Made by a program: the position numbers and the translations under genes. Shown here one piece after another: positions 31,989 to 42,305 of a DNA stretch of 64,000 nucleotides; the stretch's first letter is position 1; every line of letters starts with the position of its first letter. The stretch is from Dolomedes plantarius (Eukaryota; Arthropoda; Arachnida; Araneae; Dolomedidae). Below the pieces are notes generated by a model. That model had not been told where the DNA came from, did no database searches, and saw only the letters and a list, made by a program, of their open reading frames with translations. Where the stretch lies: positions 156,112,821 through 156,176,820 of the forward strand of contig OU015499.1 of the NCBI GenBank assembly GCA_907164885.2. Reading direction: 5' to 3'.

Positions 31989-34900
31989 CAGTGGCGTAGC
32001 GAGGGGGGGGGGCAAGGGGGTCTATCATGCCCCGGGCGCCACTTGCAAGGGGGCGCCAATATAAGGTCTCTATATTACATTACTATATGTTTTTCGGAGT
32101 GGGAGTGCCAATATAAGGTTTATATATTATATTACTATATGTTTTTCGGAGTGGGAGTGCCAATATAAGGTCTATATATTATATAAGTATATGTTTTTCG
32201 GGGGGGTTGCCAATATAAGGTCTATATTTTCTATTAATATATGTTTTACGGGGGGCGCCAATATAAGGTCTATATATTATATTATTAGATGTTTTTCGGG
32301 AAGGGGGCGCCAATATAAGGTCTATATATTATATAAGTATATGTTTTTCGGGGGGGGGGTTGCCAATATAAGGTCTATATTTTCTATTAATATATGTTTT
32401 ACGGGGGGCGCCAATATAAGGTCTATATATTATATTATTAGATGTTTTTCGGGGAGGGGGCGCCAATATAAGGTCTATATATTATATAAGTATATGTTTT
32501 TCGGGGGGGTTGCCAATATAAGGTCTATATTTTCTATTAATATATGTTTTACGGGGGGCGCCAATATAAGGTATATATATTATATTATTAGATCTTTTCG
32601 GGGGGGGGGGGCGCCAATATAAGGTCTATATATTATATAAGTATATGTTTTTCGGGGGGGTTGCCAATATAAGGTCTATATTTTCTATTAATATATGTTT
32701 TACGGGGGGCGCCAATATAAGGTCTATATATTATATAAGTATATGTTTTTCGGGGGGGTTGCCAATATAAGGTCTATATTTTCTATTAATATATGTTTTA
32801 CGGGGGGCGCCAATATAAGGTCTATATATTATGTTATTAGATGTTTTTCGGGGGGGGCGCCAATATAAGGTCTATATATTATATAAGTATATGTTTTTCG
32901 GGGGGGTTGCCAATATAAGGTCTATATTTTCTATTAATATATGTTTTACGGGGGGCGCCAATATAAGGTCTATATATTATATAAGTATATGTTTTTCGGG
33001 GGGGTTGCCAATATAAGGTCTATATTTTCTATTAATATATGTTTTACGGGGGGCGCCAATATAAGGTCTATATATTGTATTATTAGATGTTTTTCGGGGG
33101 GGGGCGCCAATATAAGGTCTATATATTATATAAGTATATGTTTTTCGGGGGGGTTGCCAATATAAGGTCTATATTTTCTATTAATATATGTTTTACGGGG
33201 GGCGCCAATATAAGGTCTATATATTATATAAGTATATGTTTTTCGGGGGGGTTGCCAATATAAGGTCTATATTTTCTATTAATATATGTTTTACGGGGGG
33301 CGCCAATATAAGGTCTATATATTATATTATTAGATGTTTTTCGGGGGGGGGCGCCAATATAAGGTCTATATATTATATAAGTATATGTTTTTCGGGGGGG
33401 TTGCCAATATAAGGTCTATATTTTCTATTAATATATGTTTTAGGGGGGGCGCCAATATAAGGTCTATATATTATATAAGTATATGTTTTTCGGGGGGGTT
33501 GCCAATATAAGGTCTATATTTTCTATTAATATATGTTTTACGGGGGGCGCCAATATAAGGTCTATATATTATGTTATTAGATGTTTTTCGGGGGGGGGGC
33601 GCCAATATAAGGTCTATATATTATATAAGTATATGTTTTTCGGGGGGGTTGCCAATATAAGGTCTATATTTTCTATTAATATATGTTTTACGGGGGGCGC
33701 CAATATAAGGTCTATATATTATATTATTAGATGTTTTTCGGGGGGGCGCCAATATAAGGTCTATATATTATATAAGTATATGTTTTTCGGGGGGGTTGCC
33801 AATATAAGGTCTATATTTTCTATTAATATATGTTTTACGGGGGGCGCCAATATAAGGTCTATATATTATATTATTAGATGTTTTTCGGGGGGGGGCGCCA
33901 ATATAAGGTCTATATATTATATAAGTATATGTTTTTCGGGGGGGTTGCCAATATAAGGTCTATATTTTCTATTAATATATGTTTTAGGGGGGGCGCCAAT
34001 ATAAGGTCTATATATTATATAAGTATATGTTTTTCGGGGGGGTTGCCAATATAAGGTCTATATTTTCTATTAATATATGTTTTACGGGGGGCGCCAATAT
34101 AAGGTCTAAATATTATATTATTAGATGTTTTTCGGGGGGGGGGCGCCAATATAAGGTCTATATATTATATAAGTATATGTTTTTCGGGGGGGTTGCCAAT
34201 ATAAGGTCTATATTTTCTATTAATATATGTTTTACGGGGGGCGCCAATATAAGGTCTATATATTATATAAGTATATGTTTTTCGGGGGGGTTGCCAATAT
34301 AAGGTCTATATTTTCTATTAATATATGTTTTACGGGGGGCGCCAATATAAGGTCTATATATTATGTTATTAGATGTTTTTCGGGGGGGGGCGCCAATATA
34401 AGGTCTATATATTATATAAGTATATGTTTTTCGGGGGGGTTGCCAATATAAGGTCTATATTTTCTATTAATATATGTTTTACGGGGGGCGCCAATATAAG
34501 GTCTATATATTATATAAGTATATGTTTTTCGGGGGGGGCGCCAATATAAGGTCTATATTTTCTATTAATATATGTTTTACGGGGGGCGCCAATATAAGGT
34601 CTATATATTATATAAGTATATGTTTTTCGGGGGGGTTGCCAATATAAGGTCTATATTTTCTATTAATATATGTTTTACGGGGGGCGCCAATATAAGGTCT
34701 ATATATTATATTATTAGATGTTTTTCGGGGGGGGCGCCAATATAAGGTCTATATATTATATAAGTATATGTTTTTCGGGGGGGTTGCCAATATAAGGTCT
34801 ATATTTTCTATTAATATATGTTTTACGGGGGGCGCCAATATAAGGTCTATATATTATATAAGTATATGTTTTTCGGGGGGGTTGCCAATATAAGGTCTAT

Positions 34901-36663
34901 ATTTTCTATTAATATATGTTTTACGGGGGGCGCCAATATAAGGTCTATATATTATATTATTAGATGTTTTTCGGGGGGGTTGCCAATATAAGGTCTATAT
35001 TTTCTATTAATATATGTTTTACGGGGGGCGCCAATATAAGGTCTATATATTATATTATTAGATGTTTTTCGGGGGGGGCGCCAATATAAGGTCTATATAT
35101 TATATAAGTATATGTTTTTCGGGGGGGTTGCCAATATAAGGTCTATATTTTCTATTAATATATGTTTTACGGGGGGCGCCAATATAAGGTCTATATATTA
35201 TATAAGTATATGTTTTTCGGGGGGGTTGCCAATATAAGGTCTATATTTTCTATTAATATATGTTTTACGGGGGGCGCCAATATAAGGTCTATATATTATA
35301 TAAGTATATGTTTTTCGGGGGGGTTGCCAATATAAGGTCTATATTTTCTATTAATATATGTTTTACGGGGGGCGCCAATATAAGGTCTATATATTATATA
35401 AGTATATGTTTTTCGGGGGGGTTGCCAATATAAGGTCTATATTTTCTATTAATATATGTGTTACGGGGGGCGCCAATATAAGGTCTATATATTATATTAT
35501 TAGATGTTTTTCGGGGGGGGCGCCAATATAAGGTCTATATATTATATAAGTATATGTTTTTCGGGGGGGGTGCCAATATAAGGTCTATATTTTCTATTAA
35601 TATATGTTTTACGGGGGGTGCCAATATAAGGTCTATATATTATATAAGTATATGTTTTTCGGGGGGGTTGCCAATATAAGGTCTATATTTTCTATTAATA
35701 TATGTTTTACGGGGGGCGCCAATATAAGGTCTATATATTGTATAAGTATATGTTTTTCGGGGGGGTTGCCAATATAAGGTCTATATTTTCTATTAATATA
35801 TGTTTTACGGGGGGCGCCAATATAAGGTCTATATATTATGTTATTAGATGTTTTTCGGGGGGGGGGGCGCCAATATAAGGTCTATATATTATATAAGTAT
35901 ATGTTTTTCGGGGGGGTTGCCAATATAAGGTCTATATTTTCTATTAATATATGTTTTACGGGGGGCGCCAATATAAGGTCTATATATTATATAAGTATAT
36001 GTTTTTCGGGGGGGTTGCCAATATAAGGTCTATATTTTCTATTAATATATGTTTTACGGGGGGCGCCAATATAAGGTCTATATATTATATAAGTATATGT
36101 TTTTCGGGGGGGTTGCCAATATAAGGTCTATATTTTCTATTAATATATGTTTTACGGGGGGCGCCAATATAAGGTCTATATATTATATTATTAGATGTTT
36201 TTCGGGGGGGGCGCCAATATAAGGTCTATATATTATATAAGTATATGTTTTTCGGGGGGGTTGCCAATATAAGGTCTATATTTTCTATTAATATATGTTT
36301 TACGGGGGGCGCCAATATAAGGTCTATATATTATATAAGTATATGTTTTTCGGGGGGGTTGCCAATATAAGGTCTATATTTTCTATTAATATATGTTTTA
36401 CGGGGGGCGCCAATATAAGGTCTATATATTATGTTATTAGATGTTTTTCGGGGGGGGGGGGCGCCAATATAAGGTCTCTATATTATATAAGTATATGTTT
36501 TTCGGGGGGGTTGCCAATATAAGGTCTATATTTTCTATTAATATATGTTTTACGGGGGGCGCCAATATAAGGTCTATATATTATATTACTATATGTTTTG
36601 CGGGGGGGGGGGCGCCACAGAGGTATCGTGTCCCGGGCGCCAGTTATGCTCGCTACGCCACTG
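31989..36663. mobile_element. hAT-type MITE expanded by an internal satellite
   Basis: Termini CAGTGGCGTAGCGAG and its exact complement are flanked by the identical 8-bp AATAAGAT (31981-31988 and 36664-36671), the hAT signature. Subterminal CCCGGGCGCC occurs at both ends in inverted orientation. Between them lie about 4.56 kb of tandem repeat. The intact TSD shows that the whole block moved in, or grew, within one transposon unit. No transposase is present. Confidence 0.93.
32051..36614 (+). repeat. ~49-bp G-run minisatellite, about 93 units
   Basis: Each unit is GCCAATATAAGGTCTATAT plus a variable AT block, TATGTTTT(T/A)C and a run of 6-12 G. Three types recur. Type a has TATATAAGTATATG and ends G7-TT (50 bp). 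Type b has TTTTCTATTAATATATG and ends ACG6C (48 bp). Type c has TTATTAGATG and ends in G7-12. The common order is c-a-b-a-b (about 247 bp), with variants such as c-a-b and (a-b)4. The first two units and the last unit share an ACTATATG variant not seen inside. All ORFs here (MFFGGVANIRSIF and similar) are reading-frame echoes of the repeat. Confidence 0.97.
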
Positions 36664-38023
36664 AATAAGATGGCCGTGTCTGTTTAGCTTCGTGCTAAGA
36701 ATAGCGTTGCGGTGCTGCTTTGATTGTTTGAACTGTCTATATGTGTGTGGAAATTAAGTACCTTGTTTTTTGTGTCGTCACGCCTTGGATTATTTATTTA
36801 CAGCCGTTGTTTACGAATTTCCCTCAACATTTATCCGAAGATAAGAATATTGGCTTCCGCCAAACGTAATGATAAGTTTAGTCCCCTTTCCCTCCAAGTA
36901 AAATACAGAGATTTTTCAAACTGGAAAATATAAGTTTTGTTTTTGTTTGTTCCTGAAACCACTGATAAAAGCGAGTTGTGTTGCAAAATCGAAAGTGGTC
37001 CAGTGTTAAATCCAATTAAAATCAATAGAAATCTGATCTCGACTAAATTCAACACACGATTTTAATAACACACACACACACACAAAAAAAAATGAAGATA
37101 ATGATTAAAAACCCAATCAAGAATACCATCATAGGGCTCGTTCGAAATAGGACCTGTATCAAAATCTAAATATATCTGGTATCGAGGTATAGAGGGTGCG
37201 AGATTATCTCTGTCAAACAGCGCCACCAAACGTCGGCTATAATCATTCAAGCACAGTAGCGCTACCTGACTGAAACTTTCTCAACAGTTATATTGAAGTT
37301 ATCTAGTTCAGTTTGGTGAAGGTAAACTGTTGTCCAAATCCAACGACGAACCGCATACTTTACATGTAAATGAAAACTTTTACTCTTGTCTCTGACTTAC
37401 AGATAAGCGTGAAAATATATGCATTAACAGTATTTATTACTAATATATAATGCCGCAAAAAATTTTCAGAAATTTCAAACAAATTAATTTACAATATTCT
37501 ATTTTTATTTAATAAAGTGTGAAGTTTCCTAAAACCGTTGTCTGAAAATTAATGAGTAATGCTACATCAAACCCCCGAGTAACGACGTTTTAGACCGGAT
37601 TACGGCACCCAAAACAGCGAAGGAGCTCTTAAAAGGTATTTTATGCTCAGCATGAAGTGATCTAGCAGCTCTTGGAGCAAACTGTCTTACTCGTCGTTCA
37701 ATTCAAAGTGGTGATGGAAATTTTGGGGTCTTCTAGCGTTCAATCCACATTGGACATATTGCGTATGACAGGTTTCTAAGATTGACAGTACATAAGTATA
37801 TAACTTATAAAATTATTTAAAAGTGGTGTAAAAAACCCGTCTTTATGGCAAGGATAAAGTACCAGTTTCGAGAGTAAGAACAAAGTATTTTTGGTAGTTA
37901 TGTCCTCAGCTTTCATGTCCCGTCGAAGAAGCCGTTTTGGTGTCTTCGAAAATGAACCGAGGGCTGACTATTTGGGGTGAATGTTGCTTTGTTCTCGTTT
38001 CGTAGGGTCTAGAGTTTTTATAT

Positions 38024-38207
38024 CTGTTTCGACGTTGAGGCACAGGTTAATCATTAGAAAGTACACAACAATCAATATCTAAGGGAGGAACTTTCGCCTT
38101 AAGCCTAAATGTGACCTGTTTCGATGGTGAGGCAAAGGTAAATCAGCATGTACATGTCAATAAAAATCCAGAAAGGAGGTTTCAGCTTAAGCGAAACCGT
38201 AACCTAC
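38024..38207. repeat. Degenerate tandem duplication, 92-bp unit
   Basis: 38024-38115 and 38116-38207 share CTGTTTCGA, GTGAGGCA/TTGAGGCA, a GGAGG block and CTTAAGC at matching positions. It directly abuts the coiled-coil exon; the second unit runs up to the exon's donor region. Confidence 0.6.
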
Positions 38208-38224
38208 AGCAACACGTTCCCGAC

Positions 38225-38398
38225 CTCCGATTTGGCCTGCTCGCTCTTCTCTGTGGTGGCCTCGACCCTGTTGGTCAGCTCGCTGACCCTCTCTTCCAGT
38301 GTGTTGAGGGTGTCTCTGGCCAGTTCCACCTTCGCACTCAGGAACTCCATGTTTTTGCCAGCCTCGACCTCTTTCTTGCTTTCCTCGTCGTCCTCGTC
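38225..38398 (-). CDS. Internal exon of the coiled-coil host gene
   Basis: On the minus strand the acceptor GTCTTTTCTCAG is followed by 58 codons in phase 0: an acidic start (DEDDEESKKEVEAG), then a leucine/valine heptad coiled coil (VELARDTLNTLEERVSEL, NRVEATTEKSEQAKSE). The donor is either after GAG at 38225 (GTCGGG) or after AAC at 38216 (GTGTTG). Both keep phase 0 and neither is a strong consensus. The splice product with the 30195-30329 exon gives a continuous coiled coil. The exon is GC-rich in AT-rich surroundings. The protein is not identified; upstream exons must lie beyond the recognisable part of this window. Confidence 0.75.
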
Positions 38399-38399
38399 C

Positions 38400-39001
38400 T
38401 GAGAAAAGACAACACATCGTCATTACACAAGAACTCATGATATCAATCCAGTACGTTATCAAAAAAATCCACGACAAAGAATCACGGCAATAGAATAGTT
38501 TCCAGCAAGTTTGGCTTTGAATTTTAAGATTTGTTCGCCCACTTCAATCGGGTTGTACAGAAAGATCCTACTATAACTAAAGAACTAATTAAACCCTCAC
38601 GTCAAACGAATTGCGGATCGGATTTCAAGATCGGCTCTCACTCAGTGCGTTTTACTTTTGACCATTTAATCGATCATTTAAGCAGCTGTGGTAAAAGAGG
38701 TGGCTCATGTGCTTGTCTAACCATTAACTGCCACTCTGCTAAATGTCCTCGATTCCGATTGGTCGTGAGTGTAGCGCTCAGTTAACCGACTCAGACCGCA
38801 TCTGGATTAGGAGTAGCTTGACGTTTTTACTAAGGCTATTAATGAAACAACTCTGTATTCAGCGTTCGACCATCGGCTGGACACAATTGATATATCTGTG
38901 TAACACAATTGATATAATTTACGAAATAATATACATATACATATATATACATATACATATATATATATATTTATATTTATATATACATATATATATATAT
39001 A
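38400..39001. other. Non-coding, upstream intron of the coiled-coil gene
   Basis: No gene is supported. TA-rich microsatellites occupy about 38930-39001. Confidence 0.45.
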
Positions 39002-39002
39002 T

Positions 39003-39434
39003 GTGTGTGTGTGGGGGGGGAATAGAAGAAGCCGAACACCACGGAAAGCTGGTAAGCGCCTCACCGCTGGAGGGCGTGCCTCCGAGTGTGACGCAAGCAG
39101 ACCTTTCGCGGGCCCTCGTATAAAAAGGCCGGTAGTCCGATTGGTACTCGCTCACTCGCTCGTGGAAGAGCTCGCGGAGGAGAAGAACGTATTGACCTTG
39201 AGTTTCCCGGGAAGGAGACCCACGTGTAGCGGAAAGCAGGGCGCGCATGGTTAGGCGTGCAGAGTCAAGTGCTTTGGAGGCGACTGTGTGAGCGGGTCTG
39301 ACGTGACAGACTATCTAGTTTTTACCACAAGTTTTTGATCTGTACATATTGCATCCTATCATCGTTTTTTTAATACGGGAATTTTATCGATTTTAAGTGG
39401 ACGTGTGATTTTCAAACCAATCACACCCCCACAC

Positions 39435-39436
<2 letters not shown>
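39003..39436 (+). mobile_element. Possible solo LTR
   Basis: A GC-rich 434-bp block inside a TA microsatellite starts TGTGTGTGTGGGGGGG and ends CCCCCACACACA, i.e. TG...CA with inverted ends. A TATAAAAA box lies at 39119-39126. No internal coding sequence or second copy is seen, so a solo LTR fits, but a GC-rich MITE is possible. Confidence 0.42.

Positions 39437-39511
<75 letters not shown>
39437..39511. repeat. (AT)n microsatellite
   Basis: About 73 bp of AT dinucleotides. Confidence 0.95.
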
Positions 39512-39514
<3 letters not shown>

Positions 39515-40649
39515 GATAAACTTACATAAAAAAATTTAAGGTTTTAAATGGTTTGGAATGCACACGAGCATTTTGAAAAATTCTAGGATATTTGAAAAGA
39601 AATTGAAAAGCAGGCATTTTTCTGCCAAAAAATCCTTGCGTTTAATTCTAGAGATCTTCAATGTAATAAAAAAATACAAATTATTCTCGTTTTGTATAAA
39701 GAGTTAAAAATTGATAGTTAAAAAGTTCGAGGTTGAAGTTCCCTTAAAAACCATCCATTGGTAGCATTTTGATCAGTCACATGTTGAAAAGGAGCAAAAT
39801 TACAGGAAAAAGGCGTAGATAATAAAGGCAAATAAAGAACTTGATTTCGATATAAATCATCTTAGATGTAAGTTAAAATTGTGTACAAAAGATAACATAA
39901 AAATGTAACAAAAAAAAATTCCATAATGTGTATGGCAATCGGAAACCGTGGGATTGGTTTCCCTCCTTGAATTCCGGTGTTTTGCTGCAGCCTTTTAAAA
40001 TCGCATCTCGTACTCAAGTTCGATCCAGAATATTGACGCATGTCGAAGCCATTCTGACAAAGAACGGGTAAAGTCCCATAAATATGAAAAAAAAAGACAC
40101 TGCATCATCTTTTACCAAATTTCCTCTTCCACAAATTCAAAATCTTGAACATTATTACAAAAATTAGGCGAAAACTACTCATTGAAGACAAGCACAAAAA
40201 ATAATGCGGGGACAGGACTAACATACACATTTGTTCGCTATCTCTCCAAGCGACCCAGTTACAGTTATAATACGCAAATACAAAAAATTCTATTAGAGCA
40301 TTCCCATGGAATTTTTCACAATATTCCTTTGGCTTGCTTTCGGTAAGTTGTCTTTCAGATTTTTGTTTTAGATAAGCGATTCTGAAATATTTTCCGTGTG
40401 AGTCAAGAGTCATCCAGGGGAAAAAATCCGCCCATTGAAGGGACTTAAAATTTAATTAGATGGTGCCCGCCAAAATATGACTGCTGGATCGTAAATAAAT
40501 GTACTAATACACAAACTTTAGCGTCGAACGGAGGTTTTAGCGTCTGAAATTTTTCTTTCAGGATTAACGTTATGGAGGAACATAATCCTAAGTTAAAATG
40601 AAGCGGGATCACTAGTTACTACTGTCTCCTAATGCAAAATAAAAGTTCC
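39512..40649. other. AT-rich non-coding DNA
   Basis: No supported gene. A 102-aa minus ORF (40105-40413) has no recognisable motif. Confidence 0.45.
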
Positions 40650-40665
40650 CGTATCGCGTAAAGAA

Positions 40666-41344
40666 GTGATACCGCAAACAACTTGTGTACGAAGTTCCAC
40701 TGACAAAAGGAAGGCAGAGGCCGTGTGTCTGAATAACAGCGGAAGTCGGAAAACGTTCATCACAAAGGATATTGCAATGGCCTTGAAAACCCTCGTGGTT
40801 GGAAGGGAAAAGCTCCTTGTGTACTTCTTCAGGTCCCGTTCGGGGGAGCAGACATTTTATGATGTGGTTAGCGTTAAACTCAGTCACTTGGAAGATTCCA
40901 ACCGAAACCTTTACATTAAAGCTTTGGTGGTTGAAGATGTTTCTAAAGTCTTGATTTCGAAGATACGTGTACATAAGGATGTTTCGCGGAAGTTGGCCAG
41001 ATTCGAGTTGTCAAATTGGGGTAAAGGAGCGGATGATTCGCGAATTCAACTACTTGTGGGAGCAGATTATTCATACCATATAACAGGAGGGGGGGAGGAG
41101 GTTGAACAAATTGCAAAATCTCTATTTATAAGCGAGAGCTTATTTGTTTTTTGTTTTGTTTTTTTTGCTTTGCGGAGCATTAAAAATAGACGAAAAGGGG
41201 AAAAATGAATGCCCATCAGTTTTGAAAATAGTGGTACACGCTAATGATATTGAGCGCGAGGATTTAAGAAAATTATGGGAGCATGAAACTATATGCCATC
41301 GGAGTGAGGCGGCCATCTTGGAGACCTTTGGAGAACAAAACTAG
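40666..41344 (+). pseudogene. BEL/Pao protease region, decayed
   Basis: The first half (40666-41208) matches the BEL/Pao-type aspartic protease (DUF1758 group): an xSGSxxTFIT active-site block, then LVVGREKLLVY, YDVVSVKLSHLED, ALVVEDVSK, IQLLVGADY and IAKSLFISESLF. The catalytic Asp of the DSG triad is Asn here (NNSGSRKTFIT), so the protease would be dead. A frameshift in a T run near 41160 moves the rest to another frame (ALKIDEKGKNE, IEREDLRKLWEHE), which ends at 41344. The reverse transcriptase that should follow is missing. Gag is not recognised upstream. Confidence 0.75.
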
Positions 41345-41712
41345 GAAACTCTGTGGAGATTAGCATTGCCTCCATTTGCGGAGACTCTTGCTCGAAACCT
41401 ATCCATACTTAAAGAAATTCCTACTATGTAAACCTTAGTTTATTTAAAATCTGCAATTTTTCATAAAAATTACGGCTGGACACATTGTTTTTAATGAGAA
41501 AAACAATAAATATTATTCACTTTCGAATTTCACTTTGCCAAAGACTGCCTAATAGGCGATAAGCGTATTGAAATTGAAAATTCTGACAACCCTTGTATGG
41601 TAACCTTCTAAATCTAAGAAGCCAAATCATTTTGGGATTGTTTAGATTAATTCATTTCCGGTGTCTGTTAGCCATATACAATGACAACTTACGATATTTG
41701 TTCTCTTTTCAG

Positions 41713-41841
41713 CGGGAATTTAAATTCAATAAACGAGGGCAAGATGTTTTGAAGTCTTCCCACTTAGAGTCGTTTTATTACGATGGGATTATACGTGCAT
41801 GTGTTCATGAATCAATGAAAAATGAAACTTACGACGTTGAA
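41713..41841 (+). CDS. Unassigned exon with strong splice sites
   Basis: The acceptor TTCTCTTTTCAG precedes 43 open codons in phase 0 (REFKFNKRGQDVLKSS ... RACVHESMKNETYDVE), followed by the near-perfect donor GTAAGT. The composition looks coding and unlike the neighbouring retroelement. It lies between the protease half and the RNase H-integrase half of the BEL/Pao remnant, so it may belong to a host gene in whose introns those fragments sit. I do not recognise the protein. A possible next acceptor (CTCTTTTCAG) occurs at about 42123 but no clear exon follows. Confidence 0.5.
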
Positions 41842-42305
41842 GTAAGTTTAATTTGTGTTTTTTTCCTCAGATCTCCTTTTGCCTATTTAAAAAAATAAAA
41901 TCTCTTCTCATTGACTAGTATTTATCTAGTATTTCAGTTATAAATCTAACTTTTTATAACTGAAACATATCAAATTCCTACACATATGATTACTTCTGAA
42001 TAATTTTGTTGGCTTTCGAAGTAGATCATGATTGTTTATTTTAGTGTGAAAATTGAAGTCTTGATACTATAAAATATGATTAAAAAGTTTTAAACTCATT
42101 ATCGCCATTATAGCTCTTTTCAGAGTACCTGGGCGAAAGGCTTATCCAATGGGGACTATGATTAATTTGAGTAAGGGTGCTCGGGAAATTGGTCAGTAGA
42201 GGTTTTTACGCTACAATTATTGCTGAGTTACGAGAATTCAAATTTAAATTTTTGCTTTTAATTAAATAAAAAGACGTACACACACAGAGAGAAAAAAAGG
42301 TAGAA

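Larger units (their letters stand above)
30330..38224 (-). other. 7.9-kb intron of the coiled-coil gene
   Basis: Inferred from the two phase-0 exons. It holds nested MITEs (30489-31438), a satellite-bearing hAT element (31989-36663) and about 1.5 kb of plain AT-rich DNA (36672-38023). The 31442-31980 stretch has no feature I can name. Confidence 0.6.

Noticed and set aside
32051..36614. CRISPR-like regular repeats
   Set aside because: Units are directly tandem with no unique spacers, and the genome is eukaryotic.
32191..36668. Series of ORFs such as MFFGGVANIRSIF across the satellite
   Set aside because: They are the repeat unit read in changing frames; lengths follow the unit phasing and they have no start context or domain.
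38187..38477. 96-aa minus ORF over the coiled-coil exon
   Set aside because: It is the wrong frame of the exon; the coiled-coil reading is bounded by the splice signal and has protein-like composition.
42123..42215. Possible second exon after the 41713-41841 exon
   Set aside because: A good acceptor exists, but in the required phase the frame stops within 14 codons and no donor is seen.
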